Assembly (NCBI GenBank): GCA_946894095.1
Contig: OX335655.1
Span: forward strand, 13,764,001-13,828,000
DNA: 64,000 nucleotides
DNA from: Incurvaria masculella
Taxonomy: Eukaryota > Arthropoda > Insecta > Lepidoptera > Incurvariidae
Direction of reading: 5' to 3'
Part shown: positions 48,401-57,330 of the stretch, one piece after another
How positions within the stretch are numbered: the first letter of the stretch is position 1
Layout: each line of letters begins with the position of its first letter
Program-made: the position numbers and the translations under genes
The notes under the pieces: model-generated
The model's input: only the letters and a program-made list of their open reading frames with translations
Database searches by the model: none
What the model was told of the DNA's origin: nothing

Positions 48401-51400
48401 CATCTAAGTGTGTGTGTGTTCAAAACCTCTGGAATGCTAGATGATATATTTTTTATTATGTCGTGAGAAAAGGCAAGCATGAACTACCCCAACAAATTGG
48501 AAATGCGACATCAACCGTGTTGAATATGTTAGTGAAAATATGTATATGACTGACCAAAGTTATTTCATAAAAAATACAGCTTGGCTCAGAAATGTTTGTA
48601 CCAAGACACTTTCCAAAAAGTTCCCAGGTTATCACTCGCATGTATCTTGATATAGATCAAAAGCCTGTTACTCTTTGTTTTGAGACAAAAAAAATATCGA
48701 TTGACTGATGTGAGATAGCAAAAAATAGTAATAGCACAGTGGTTTTCAAATGATTTCCTAACTACATTTGTGTGGGGAATATAAATAATGGGCCCCTCCT
48801 TGAATAGAGGGCATATATTTCCACCTGCTGTGCGTCTTCTTCCTCCTCGTCCTCACTGTTCTCGGCTCGTCGCGTCTCGCTCGAGCGCTTGTCCTGCCTG
48901 TCGAAGTAGGAATATGACGGTCGCATCTGCACTATGCCTGAAACCATGTCAAGTTAATTTAATTAATTTAAGACATGGATTTACGCTTGGTTGGGGTCAC
49001 CTCTTTTCCTTAAATATGGTTGAGAGAGGCAATGGCTGGACCCTGCCTGGATCCTTGTGAACAGATGCTCTTGTGGACTGGACTGCTCCAATTGGCAACA
49101 TTTTAGATGGTGGGTATAGTCTTTGCAAAAACTCATATTTGGACCTGATACCTGGACACGGAATGAATGGTTGATTTTCGTGAATTCATATTATTTTTTT
49201 TGTTTTACCTGTGTCTGTCTCCTATCATCAATGGTAAATATTTATTGTCAATAAACAATAATTAATACAATACCATAATAAGTGAATTACATATGCAACA
49301 AGAATGCTTTATATTAAGCAAGAAAATGGTAGTGGAAACCCACCACTTACATAGTTGGTGCAAGACAAATAGCTACATTTCTGTAATCTGCAAATTTTAT
49401 TATGTCACAACTCTGGAGGCTCTCGAGCTAGATCCATTGTGTTAGTGCTTAATGAACTGAATTTCTGTAAAGTCACCCGACTTTAACATCCCACAACACC
49501 TCTCATACTTTTTTCCTATTAGTCACTAATTTAGATCTATAGCTTTTTACGCAAGTCAAATGAGAAATGTGGTGTTGGAACATTGCACTTTGGTGGAGTC
49601 TGGAAATAAAGCTGTACAAACGACTCTCACACATCAAGACACAATTTATTAGCCCACAATTACGCGCAAGTAGGCAAGCCAGGCAAGTATTTATAGAACA
49701 AAGATAATATTAGTGTCATATTAGTGTTAAGAGGCAATGGAGGCATTGATTTCAAAGGAAACTTATGACTTTGTAATAAAGTTTGAACCCATAAACTAAC
49801 TCTAAGGTTAAGTATCGAAAATAAGAATTATAAATAAATATAGGCAGTCTACTCATAACCGGAGTAGGCAATATTTTAAGCCTTCATTAGATGGCCACAG
49901 CTGATACTAATATAATGCTATAAAAACCTAATTTGTCTGAATGTATATGTAGGTTCTGCAAGTAATAGATTTCGGTACAGCAGCTCAGTTGCTCATTACA
50001 TACCCACCCAGCTCATATAATACAAAATAGTGTGACAGTCGCTCACCGTTGATTGGTGTGCAGTGCATCTCCTTGTCTTGAATGACGGCAACGGCATAGT
50101 TGCACCCCACGGCGGGTGCGAGGCTCTCGTACACCATCTTGTCCATGGTGCCAGTCTTGAAGTATTGCGCCTTCTCGCGTTCCTTGTTGTTAACATAGCG
50201 TGATGACTCCTGGGGCAGAGAATGTGCATGTTAATCTAAATTGTACAAACATATTTTTGCAGGTAAGTAAATTCTGGGTGCTTTATGCCGGATTTTTTTT
50301 TGGATATTTTTTTTTATAACAAACCTTACAGCTTATCTTAGATTATTACATGATAATTATTTTAATATTTTTAAGCCAATGACAAAGTTTCATTTTTTAC
50401 AAACTGAAATGTCTGACAACTAAACGACAGTAACTTGCTACATTCCACAACCGTGTGTATGATAGGGTGTGTGTGCTGTATGTATATGGGGAAAGTGTAT
50501 GTGTAATGTGTTAACTTATGTATAATGTGAGTGTATGTATGTATGTATGTCTTGAGTGTATGCACTACGGGCCAGTGTATTAGGCGCCAATCCATCGAAA
50601 TTCAATCCTTGTATTTATAGATCTTATTTGTTTTCGTTTTACTTTATTATTTTATTTTATGGAAACATCATTTAAAAAATAAAGGAAAGATACATTTCTT
50701 TTACTTTGAAAGCAAGTATGCAGAATGAGATGACCAAATAAATTATTGCATGGAACCTATGCAACTATACTCCCATAGATAGAATTTGTGTGACAAAAAA
50801 AATCCCAGAATAGTGTATACCTATGTTTTTGTTAAAAAAATTGAGAAACACTTTTGTGAATTTAGACTAAGTGGACGTGGAAAAAAAAAACAGCGGAGTT
50901 CCTTTCCAGTTCTTCTTCGCTTTGTTTTATTTCGCTGAACTGGCCAATGTTAAGATATGACAAATCCGAGTGCAGTGTACTGTCTATGGTTGATGAATAA
51001 AAAATAAAATACAATATAGAAATATTACATAATAATTAAAATGGGTCCTTCTAAACTAAAACACTAGGTACGCTACCAGAAACCAAGCGTCCGATCCCTA
51101 TACAGAATTCATGGATGCAAGCAATTGAATATGTGCATCATTAATGATGCATCACCAGACTATTCCTCCGAATATTCCGGAATTGGACCTTGAAAAGAGG
51201 AATCTCCTGTCTCCCGGAACTTTCCGTGTAATAATTAAATATTGTCCTATTGAATCGGAGGGTACAAAACCATTATAAAAAACCTTTTTTTCTGAACCTT
51301 GCAAGATTTGAAAATTGATGCAACAGTATTGTTTTAATCATCTCCTTGAAATCCTTACTCTTAAGACGGCAGCCCAACTCTCACCTGATGTCCATCTGTG

Positions 51401-53144
51401 TTAAGCGCAATCTGCTCCCCCTTTGACGGACAATACTTGTCGCTGAACGTGTCGAGCTCAAACTCGAGCCGCACTTGTCTGTTCTTCGGCTTGACGAGTG
51501 CGTTGAGCACACGTGTACTGTCCCAGTCGTGAGCGCCGGCGCGCACCGGATACTGATATATGTACAGATTCTGCGACAGCGCTTGCGAAAGGAACACCGG
51601 TATCTGAAATGGAAAGTAAATGCAAATTTTGATTCAAGTAGAGTCTACCTAATCTGGCACTATTAAAGATCAGGAGAAGCCAGAGTCAGAATGTTCGGAT
51701 TACTGGATTGAAAAAAAAAAAAGGTAATTCATTTTTGCTCGACATGTAGACCTACACAATTTTTTATCAATAATCACTCATGCAGTGGAATATAAGCTTT
51801 TAAAAGAGAATACTATGGTAAGAATGTGGACAAACTGAGGGAGTGCGTGAGGTGGTAGGGAGCAGCTAAGGGGTACTGGTGGATGGGAGTGGTTGCAGTG
51901 GCACCCAGTTACTGGATGTAACAATATACAAAAGTGCCGGATTAGTGAGTCACAAATCAGTTGAAAAAATTACCAAAGTAACTCACATGTAAGTGACAAA
52001 TTCAAAAATGAAATAAATTAAAAACTTCAAAAGTATATTTAAATGATAGCTGGATTAAAACAATCCAAATAAATATTGTAATCCAAATCAAATAAATATT
52101 GTAGAAGCAATGGGAAGCGAGGTCGCAGGTTCGTATCCTGCTTCCGACAAATGTCACGACCAATACTTTTTCAGATTATTTTCAAAATCTGATTACAATG
52201 CTTCAAATGTAGATGTCGCTGAAACTCAAATTAATGAGATAACGGTAATGTCGTATCCATTAAATACATAAAATTATGGTGGATGGTGTGGCGTAAGAAG
52301 AGGGTAGGGGTTTTACAATTTGCAGGATAGCTCAGATCATTGCCTTCATTAATAAGATGTCTCCTGTTTAGAGAGCATGGGGGTATTCAATATGATTAAA
52401 CATACAATAAAAATGTAATACTTTTTGAAAAAAATGTTTTTTATTTGATAAAGAGCACCTAACAACTAAAAGGTAGGTTGCGGTAATCCAACACATCCGG
52501 AGGTCGCATGACTAACCCCTGATTTCACCACCTCCGCTACCTGAAATTCGATAGTAAACTTTCGATTACATTGCATATTTACATGGTGTAATCAAAAGAT
52601 AACTTTGGGATTTTTGTAGCTAGAGATGGTGAAAACGGGCGTAAGTGGAGCAAAAGGGCTGGCATGAGCGAATATTTTACAGCATAACACACACACACTC
52701 GGTCTGTGAATTTGTGTGAAGTGGTTGTGAAACTTAAATAAAATGTTTAGTGATTATGAACATCTCCACTCTGGGCGGTTGAACCAAGGTTGTTATTATT
52801 TAGTTTTAAAGGGCCAGCTGCATAGTGAACCTTCAAGTGTGTTTCATACTGAATTCTTAACAACCGCATCGGCTGAACTGCCTAGTGCGAAGAAGTACGA
52901 ATCCACTTTTGCGTAAAATCATTTGTGGGTTTCAGTAACAACTATTGCAGCGCTAGGATTGAAGTTTTTTTACATTTACCTCTCTCGTTTACACTGTGAA
53001 GCGTGGTTACTGATTGTAACTGAAGAAAAAGAGTATTCAACGTTTAATTACCATGCATCAGGCAGGTAATAGCAACAACATAACCTAAAAAGTAAAAGTC
53101 GCCACATGGCCCACCTCAGCGACGACTTCATCTTCTTCGTCCAT
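38977..53144 (-). CDS. POLR3E: RNA polymerase III subunit RPC5, eight exons, complete
   Basis: Subunit of nuclear RNA polymerase III, which transcribes tRNA and 5S genes; RPC5 pairs with RPC4 in the TFIIF-like dimer for initiation and reinitiation. Coding exons on the minus strand, 5' to 3': 53144-53115, 51603-51385, 50209-50047, 48937-48825, 48339-48199, 46187-45995, 44149-43932, 39414-38977. All phases join to give 504 aa. Recognisable segments: LYIYQYPVR, CPSKGEQIALN, ARQETELAKKAREKSFEF, SLADQC, CRARDYV, LFTQSPYV, GWELLLP, PDVVQRQNLYW, each with a human RPC5 counterpart. The C-terminus is basic and Ser-rich and stops about 200 residues short of human (708 aa). The last intron hosts a Gypsy retrotransposon in the same orientation. 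Confidence 0.9.
39541..39660 (+). mobile_element. SINE fragment, 3' tail
   Basis: ATGTAGCCGTGCA, GGAAGGTCCTAGC and TCATCTATGTCCAGTTA match the SINE 3' end. It sits between POLR3E exon 8 and the Gypsy element. Confidence 0.55.
39768..42191 (-). CDS. pol: Retrotransposon Pol: protease, RT, RNase H, truncated integrase
   Basis: Order: aspartic protease (YDSGSNVSLIN), reverse transcriptase (TRLCIDFRELNKIV; FAVNFIDDILIFSK with FIDD as the catalytic box), RNase H (IYTDASIKGVGAVL, LECLAVKEAV, VYSDHKPL), and the HHCC integrase zinc domain (VHNTYCHIGRTQM to CDECE). Beyond about 39904 the frame is merely read-through of the 90-bp repeat and flank, so the DDE core is absent. Probably translated as Gag-Pol by -1 frameshifting. 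Without an integrase core this copy could not integrate by itself. Confidence 0.85.
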   Translation of the reverse strand: MPPLIKVKLLLNDTLKVYGIYDSGSNVSLINAKLLRIQPKQNTNDIQIVNLKTINGEKKTKGLVTLKIKIYDIERNMDIFVIENDNFHYDFLIGLDCIKTFNLIQNEELKIMQCNKLNEKKVTSNEVDLKNKNHSKNDTSNLINVEIPDVLGDKNIKQLHYEVLKQENAHINKCEINFNEHVHMDEFEMVVNHLDLNQQSEIDKLIEKYQSVFAKDKYDIGTVRDYEAHIDLMVDKYCYKRPYRCSAEDRREIENQISKLLKKNLIEESYSPFAAPVTLAYKKEDDRKTRLCIDFRELNKIVVPQSQPFPLIEDLMVKTVNCTYFSTFDINSAFWSIPLKIQDRDKTAFVTQEGHFQWTCLPFGLKTAPAIFQRILSNIIRKYELSSFAVNFIDDILIFSKTFKEHLLHISRLLEAIQTEGFRLKFSKCAFANNYAKYLGHIIENNSVRPLKDYLIAVKNFPIPETRKNIRQFLGKVNFHHKFIPHSAIILEPLHNLLRKDVKFKWNAECQESFHKIKALLCTEPILNIFDPELPINIYTDASIKGVGAVLKQVNKNGDSKPVAYFSKKLNEAQKKKKAIYLECLAVKEAVKYWQHWLMGKQFMVYSDHKPLENMNIKARTDEELGDLSYYLSQYNFKIKYLPGKLNQEADCLSRNPVLQTYDNTDDFLKVVNLIKLEDIKKDQQTNLNLQKGKLVLENEIYYKKNKRRKKILISEELSKTLIKDVHNTYCHIGRTQMTNKITPFYTAKNIISNIKQICDECEQIIIKTFVLQRNAITSLFHYFYAESITLLYVYKVSYLKNVNVWT
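39814..39903 (-). repeat. Downstream 90-bp terminal direct repeat of the Gypsy element
   Basis: Identical to the upstream copy. It abuts the integrase zinc domain with no polypurine tract between, which suggests a deletion that removed the integrase core and perhaps part of the 3' LTR. Confidence 0.75.
42194..43321 (-). CDS. gag: Retrotransposon Gag
   Basis: 375 residues. A capsid-like middle (FMIKKFSGRNSNAHQWIKDF, then ERFQIDEDKKKIEIL and WDKWEKLFCETFANKGW) resembles Gypsy-type Gag. Near the C-terminus is a Cys/His cluster (CQIC, CYHAEENC), not a standard CCHC knuckle. It stops with TAG directly after the heptamer AAAAAAC, and pol continues in the -1 frame. The start lies only about 33 bases from the flanking 90-bp repeat, leaving almost no leader. 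Confidence 0.8.
   Translation of the reverse strand: MEKLRFDFAVKSTADGKSNIICVTSIATPHGQIFGIPNDFQPANLHQEITNTPNYAKIKKTLNKRHQTRNIWINLTDELSKIYLDEEQNLQFNDFYLEEILEKTTNDESIPGGSNQSLEKLLEKLLEDKQKKSETQNLGRIANDFMIKKFSGRNSNAHQWIKDFNKECERFQIDEDKKKIEILKFFMEYSSQDWYNCMLMKFTMESDWDKWEKLFCETFANKGWSPIRYALAFKYQAGSLLEYPLKKEKLLLEVRKSIDTGTLIDLIAFGLPNFVADKIDREKLQGTEDLYNEIGRLEHLVGKNKYDKKNITHSDNKYQKNPEKQPCQICFNEKKKKCYHAEENCWFKVKNQEAVVKTVNNSELEIELNEKNPKN
42197..42203 (-). promoter_or_regulatory. -1 ribosomal frameshift heptamer A AAA AAC
   Basis: In the gag frame the codons read CCA AAA AAC TAG. This is a canonical X XXY YYZ slippery site directly before the stop, and slipping by -1 leads exactly into the open pol frame (CTA GAA GTG). 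Confidence 0.7.
43354..43443 (-). repeat. Upstream 90-bp terminal direct repeat of the Gypsy element
   Basis: Identical over 90 bases to 39814-39903. It lies just upstream of gag. It may be part of a longer 5' LTR extending rightward, since a shared CTGTAAAACGAAAG motif recurs near 43499. Confidence 0.75.
43932..44149 (-). CDS. POLR3E: POLR3E exon 7
   Basis: Encodes residues 287-359 (AKLLSYGEVRSLV, an Ala/Gly-rich loop, CCVRGLWAARSVDLY, LLCRARDYV). It matches human VQGNWVVKSDILY and LCRGRDFV. The donor is placed at TACGTG|GTGCGT because this joins in phase to LYLFTQS of exon 8. Confidence 0.86.
44949..45003 (+). repeat. Short tandem repeat, 16-base unit
   Basis: GTAGATAGACATAACC repeated three times plus a partial fourth copy, in POLR3E intron 6. 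Confidence 0.85.
45296..45390 (+). mobile_element. RTE-like LINE 3' tail
   Basis: CTATCATCTCTGCCTACCCC, TCCGGGGAAGCGGCGTGA and a GTATGTATGCATG tail are typical of the 3' ends of lepidopteran RTE elements (family recognised from memory). Confidence 0.45.
45592..45975 (+). mobile_element. SINE with tRNA boxes and a 5S-rRNA-like segment, best copy
   Basis: Head: a box-A-like TGGCCCAGTGG at 45601, then 45626-45685 resembling 5S rRNA (CCGAAGTTAAGCAACG, CTTGGATGGGTGACC), then a box-B-like GGTTCGGATTCC at 45709. The body includes GGGTTGGTACC and ATCCATGTCCAGTCACAT, ending in an A tail. It lies about 20 bases from the POLR3E exon 6 donor. Confidence 0.8.
45995..46187 (-). CDS. POLR3E: POLR3E exon 6
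   Basis: Encodes residues 223-286 (LERLKLFCPSAS, YLPSLVPPPADEEG, LRSLRALSLADQCRALLKE). It is very GC-rich. A SINE A-tail lies about 20 bases beyond the donor (GAAG|GTGTGC) and a TTAA-flanked MITE begins about 40 bases from the acceptor, so the exon is wedged between two insertions. Confidence 0.88.
46227..46827. mobile_element. TTAA-flanked MITE, family A, interrupted by an RTE-like fragment
   Basis: Intact TTAA and inverted-repeat ends. About 230 bases are inserted at 46503-46731. It lies 40 bases from the POLR3E exon 6 acceptor. Confidence 0.78.
46503..46731 (-). mobile_element. RTE-like LINE 3' fragment nested in a MITE
   Basis: Contains CCACTGCTGGACATACGCCT, a motif common in lepidopteran LINE 3' regions, and a (GTCA)n end. 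Flanked by about 8 bases of duplicated ACTTGATA, consistent with target duplication. Confidence 0.6.
46880..47175 (+). repeat. Lepidopteran interspersed repeat (GACTCGCACTTGGCCGG)
   Basis: Begins near GGGTTCTACGGTACCC and ends GTCCGACTCGCACTTGGCCG with a T run, a widespread repeat end in moths. No coding content. Confidence 0.45.
47176..47504 (-). mobile_element. SINE, 5S-like head family
   Basis: Reversed near-complete copy. It reads from the 3' tail (ATGAATGGCTAATGCC) to GGTCACCCATCCAGAACCCA and AGCGCTCAGAGGTGGTTC of the head. In POLR3E intron 5. Confidence 0.72.
47505..47700. mobile_element. Partial copy of TTAA MITE family A
   Basis: Right half only (GCATGAAGATTTTCTTTTTT, then the AGTAAACGATGTTTGTATGG arm). 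It joins directly to the SINE copy ending near 47504. Confidence 0.5.
48199..48339 (-). CDS. POLR3E: POLR3E exon 5
   Basis: Encodes residues 176-222 (VTVTFARQETELAKK through DEPWCDAVW), matching human ITVRFSRPESEQARQ and AEEPWV. Acceptor ttttgcag|GTGACG, donor GAT|GTAAGT, phase 0. Confidence 0.9.
48825..48937 (-). CDS. POLR3E: POLR3E exon 4
   Basis: Encodes residues 138-175: IVQMRPSYSYFDRQ, then an acidic stretch (EDEEEEDAQQ) equivalent to the human acidic linker. Acceptor gtttcag|GCATAG, donor CAG|GTGGAA. Confidence 0.88.
50047..50209 (-). CDS. POLR3E: POLR3E exon 3
   Basis: Encodes residues 84-137 (SSRYVNNKEREKAQYF to MHCTPIN). Acceptor ctgccccag|GAGTCA, donor AACG|GTGAGC, phase 1. It corresponds to the human segment ending ELHLTPLHG. 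Confidence 0.88.
50450..50570 (+). repeat. TG/TATG-rich simple sequence
   Basis: Imperfect GTGTATG and TGTATGTATGTATG runs in POLR3E intron 2. Confidence 0.8.
50865..51010 (+). repeat. Interspersed repeat (TGACAAATCCGAGTGCAGTG)
   Basis: Second copy of the 6.7-kb family, in POLR3E intron 2, ending in an A/T-rich tail (GATGAATAAAAAATAAA). Confidence 0.6.
51385..51603 (-). CDS. POLR3E: POLR3E exon 2
   Basis: Encodes residues 11-83 (IPVFLSQALSQNLYIYQYP through GEQIALNTDGHQ), the best conserved RPC5 N-terminal block. Acceptor catttcag|ATACCG, donor CAG|GTGAGA, phase 0. Confidence 0.9.
52505..52665. repeat. Interspersed repeat in POLR3E intron 1
   Basis: Inverted copy of the family at 28355-28505. 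Confidence 0.5.
53115..53144 (-). CDS. POLR3E: POLR3E exon 1: 30-base start exon
   Basis: Encodes ten residues, MDEEDEVVAE, matching the acidic human start (MANEEDDPVVQE). ATG context CAACATGG is favourable. The donor is GAG|GTGGGC, phase 0 with exon 2. It is separated from exon 2 by 1.5 kb and was found by extending the known N-terminus upstream. Confidence 0.75.
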
Positions 53145-53327
53145 GTTGTAAGAAGACGGTATCACTTCACAACGTTACCGGAATTTTGTTTCATGACCCC
53201 CGTACTATTGTAGAAATGTTGAAGCAGATTCGAGAGGCGTTAGCGGCGGCAGCAAAGAGTACAAATTATTTGTAAGTCACTGTCAGTTCAGCAAGGTTTG
53301 TTCGGGCAAAGATAGTTCCAATCGATG

Positions 53328-53950
53328 ATTCTCGTACTGAGTTTGACTTTGACAGCTTGAAGAAGTAAAACCACAAAATAAGTCATTCCTGAGGACAGTA
53401 GCGTCCTTCCTCGAGAGACGTCGGTTTTATGTCTCGGTGGAGGGACATGACTCACCCACGCGGCCGATCATGGCAGGCGTGCCACAGGGCAGCTGCCTTT
53501 CGCCGCTCCTCTATGCGTACACGTGCGTGCGTATGCCTACACTAATGATATTCCCACCCTGTTAGGGTATCTACAGGAGTGGGAACAGGACGTGACGCTC
53601 GCGCTGTTTGCGGACGACAGCGCGTACTTCGTCTCATCGCGCCGGGCGGATATAGCAGCCTCAAAAATGCAGCGGTTGCTGGACCTGCTACCTGAGTGGC
53701 TGGACAAATGGAGGATGGCCGTTAACGTCGGGAAAACGGCCGCCATCGTAACTGGCCAACAGCGCACATGCCCACGCAACCTGCAGCTCCGATGTCAGGA
53801 CGTAGAGTGGTAATCCTCAGTACGCTACCTCGGCTGTACCATAAGTAATACGACAAATAAGTAGTAAACATTTGTATGGAGTTTGTCGTTTTTACTGAAA
53901 ACGCCAGTCGATCGGTTTGCCGTAAACGCCAATTTAGGTGACAGCTGGGA
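53328..53950. mobile_element. Palindromic MITE (TCACCTAAATTGGCG family), split by an RT insertion
   Basis: Left and right parts match the copy at 35474-35802: GACAGCTTGAAGAAGTAAAA on the left and GCCAGTCGATCGGTTTGCCG on the right. It lies about 190 bases upstream of the POLR3E start codon. Confidence 0.7.
53384..53852 (+). mobile_element. LINE reverse-transcriptase fragment inserted in a MITE
   Basis: Encodes part of a Jockey-like RT: FLERRRFYVSVEG, AGVPQGSCLSPLLYAY (motif B), LALFADDSAYFVSS (motif C), PEWLDKWRMAVNVGKT. A small frameshift lies near 53520. It is bounded by near-identical acaaa(a)taagt at 53373-53383 and 53853-53862, a target-site duplication. It lacks both the element's 5' part and a 3' UTR or A-tail. 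Confidence 0.75.
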
Positions 53951-54049
53951 CTACAGGCTCAGCAGATCTGTTGCCACCGACCGGAGATGCATATGCGTCG
54001 CCAAAAACTGCAGACGCAGATGCAGCGCCTAAGTGGGTGTGGTGTGGGG

Positions 54050-54125
54050 GTGTAAGTTAAGTTGGGTTAGGTAAGGTTAGGATATGTTATTTAAGTTTGA
54101 TAAGGTTAGGTAAGGTTAGGTTATT
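54050..54125 (+). repeat. Interstitial TTAGG-like cluster
   Basis: Four TTAGG words in variants such as GGGTTAGGTAAGGTTAGG. They resemble the insect telomere unit but are too few and irregular for a telomere. A CCTAACCTAACC stretch also occurs near 9516. Confidence 0.55.
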
Positions 54126-56244
54126 CAGTTAGCCAAACCGGTATTTCTTTTACTACCGCTATTTCTTGCACCGAATGGATCTGAGCAGTCTGCTCGAATA
54201 CAGCCACAGAAAATACATGACATAAATAAATATTCTGTGACCTTGTAATTTATTCTGTGGGGAAATGGGAAATGAGTGAAAATAGGAGCGCAGTTACTTA
54301 TCCGAACTCTTTTTTGGAAACGGGTAATTTGATTTTTTTTTCTATAGAAGACTGAAAGTTAACAAACAAAAAAGTTAATTGTGATAAAACTAAAAAGCGG
54401 AAGCCGAAATGTCAACGAGGGTCGAACATTTTTGAAATAACATACCTACCAATAGTTTCCTTGAACTTTATTCTGCGGTCAAAAATAGTATAATAATTAT
54501 ATTAATAATATATTAAAATAGTGCAAAGTGGAAAGCTTGGACGCTTGAGTTTCGTAAATTCACTAATCAATTTGTTTGAAATTAATCTCAACACACCTGG
54601 ATTCGGCATCAGAACACTAACACATTTTTTTGATCATTTGATTAGTATTATGCTTCCGAAATCAGATTACGATAAAACCTTGTTACGCTTACTGACTGCG
54701 TGACATCACAACTGTAGGGTTAGACAAAATTATCATGCAAATTATCTTGGGAAATATTCTTTTATCATGTTAATAAATGAAACATAACTAATCAAACTGT
54801 ATTTTTGTTCACTTTAGTAGCTTCAACTTCACGTTTACTAACAGTTATTTTTTTAAAAAAATGACAGTTCTTTAGAACCCCTTGGGAATGGTTATTTTGT
54901 CTGACACAGTGGCAAGTGACTCATTATCAAACATTTCTTTCGTGCTGTTACTTTTTGTCAAAAATGGTAAACCACTTCACGTGTACAAGCTATTAAGTTT
55001 ACATCTTTTTGTTTTCATTTAAATGCTTCACTTTGTGGCAATTAATTACATAAAATAACAGATTCATCACTTGTAATAATTACGCTGGTAATTAAGTAAA
55101 GTGCAACATGGTAACTTGATTGTGTTGCTGATGCCACCAATGTCACTGAAAGCAGCTGGGTGGGAATTCTCCTGCGCTCCAGTTCTAAAAGGTAATAACC
55201 TTTTCTGATTTCGGACGCATAATAGTTATAAGAATACTTGAAAATATGAATCAGTTTATTAAAAATCTAAACTTTCCTTTAGTGTGTCATATAATATTAC
55301 TTTTGAATTTGTAACTTACAAGGAACACTATTGGCTGGTGCAACAATAGGTAAAGTTATTTTTCTCAAAATCAGCGAGCTCGATTCCCAGCTAGAAGATT
55401 TTTTTTTAAATCTTATAATGAAGTTTTAGTTTTTATCAAAATCGGCATCGATACTCCTTTGAATGTTATTCGTTATTTCCTATATTTTCAGATTTGGCCA
55501 TAAATGCACAGTTGAAAAATTCAATCCGTAGATAATATTTCAATTACTTGTTACATCCCTTGGAGAAAATTGTTCAATGATGATTATAGTCTCTGAACAG
55601 TTAACTCCTTGTCACCGAGCTGGCCGATATTGACTGTAAAGTTTATTTATGCATTAACGCCGATTTGACCAATATAGGACCCCACAGACCTAGCATGTGG
55701 CATAGTTCTTTGCATGACCCCTTTCAATAATTAGTCAACCTGGCAAACACATAATGCACAAACGTGCAAGTGAATAAAACAGGATGCTTCACTGGGGGCT
55801 TACCTGACAAGACAACCTCACCCCACAAACGTTTTACTGAATGTCCTATTTTTGTGAAAGATTGTAAAAAAAAAATTTTTTTTTACAAAACCTTCCATAA
55901 AAATTCACCAACAAGCATTGCATTGATGAATCCCTCCAGGAACCCTTGTATGTTTTTATTGATTTTTTGGAGGAAAACAAAGGCACACATTTACTGCACA
56001 GATGCAAAGATATATACAAAAAAATGTATGCATTTTGAAGGTGGGCGTTATTTATAATGAGAAAAAGTGTACCAGGAGATAGGTAATTACAATAAAGCAA
56101 GTAATATGAGAAAGTGCTAACACAATCATGTGCAGATGACTCGGCAGATGAGACAACTTCTGTTTTTCGCGACCGGGTTTGCGACATGAGCGTGCACACG
56201 TAGTGTGCCGCTTGACCTTCTTTTATCCATCGTGATTGTGATTG

Positions 56245-56435
56245 TACGAACCTGCAGGCTTAACCCTTTTCACGACCTACCTTTGGACCTACACTTTTAT
56301 GTGGATTCCGAACCATGGAGTGCCTCGGATTTGTGAGATAATGCACTTTTCAACAAGACCTAACTTGGTTGAACTAACAACCTCTCGGATGAAAAGCGAG
56401 ACTCCGCGCCCTGAGCTATGAGCCGCTTACCTGCA
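56245..56435 (-). mobile_element. SINE fragment with tRNA-like head
   Basis: Reverse strand: TAGCTCAGGGCGCGGAGTCT, TTAGTTCAACC, then CCATGGTTCGGAATCCACAT. Same head type as 25481-25850; the body is truncated. Confidence 0.6.
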
Positions 56436-57261
56436 TGTGATGTGTTAGTGACAAAGAATAAAATTTGAGAGAGTGTGCACAACATTTCTGGAAGGTTATT
56501 TTAAAGTTCGTGTCGGAAAGCTGTGTGTTAAACGGTTTTGTTATTTGGTAGTCGCTTAGTAGAATACCATTTGATCTTAAAATTGATTTAATCTGGTTTG
56601 TTTACCATCACCGACATTCAAAACCTATAATACAAATTCGGATTAACTGCATAGTTTAATCACATTACCTGTATAACTTATCAATCAAATCTTGTCCAAT
56701 AAGGTATTTTTATTTGTTTCAGCAACCGCGCATGACCTCTTCAATTACGGACAATTAGGGCAAATTAGTTGTACCATACCGTGCCAATTACTTAGGCCAT
56801 GTCGGTAACAGTTTCAAAAGCTTCGCAATCGAAGAGAGAACGTTACAAACATGTTAATTGTGAATTAAGCTTGAATTGTAACATTGATTTTGCCTATCTA
56901 TCAATTTTGTTTGTTTTTAATATTTTTAATGATAGACTCTTTAATTTTACACAAAATCAGCCATAATTCAACAATAAATAGATCTTTAACTGACTGAAAA
57001 TGAATTTGAAAGATTGATTGCCATTTTGGTTCATATCCATTATCAGAAGAAGAATGAGAACGATTAGACTCATACGCTGCCCCAGGCTATTTGTCACATT
57101 TTCTGCAAATTTTTTACATTTTATTTACATTTATCTCCAAAATGGCACTTAACTTTGCATAGTTTTTCAATGTAGGTATATTTTTTGAAACTACTTAGCA
57201 TGCCTCGATGTCAATTATGTATCTAACAATGTGTTTGCATGAACATTAGAGCAATCATATG

Positions 57262-57268
57262 TATAAAG
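57262..57268 (+). promoter_or_regulatory. Possible TATA box of the fucosyltransferase gene
   Basis: TATAAAG lies about 65 bases upstream of the ATG, leaving room for a short 5' leader. Position and sequence fit a core promoter, but there are no transcript data and the region is AT-rich. Confidence 0.3.
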
Positions 57269-57330
57269 GACTGTGTTAGATAAGACACATCCTCTGATGA
57301 ATAAGCATACAGAAAGCAAGAAACAGGAAA

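Larger units (their letters stand above)
53951..57261. other. Intergenic between POLR3E and the fucosyltransferase gene
   Basis: Apart from the TTAGG-like cluster and the tRNA-headed SINE fragment, no gene or repeat was recognised. The two genes are transcribed away from each other, so their promoters should lie at the edges of this stretch. Confidence 0.4.

Noticed and set aside
52095..52150. tRNA gene (GGTTCGTATCCTGC box-B-like sequence)
   Set aside because: No matching box A or acceptor stem was found; more likely a decayed tRNA-derived SINE.
54050..54125. Telomere or subtelomere from TTAGG words
   Set aside because: Only four irregular units, inside gene-containing DNA; such words are common in moth genomes.
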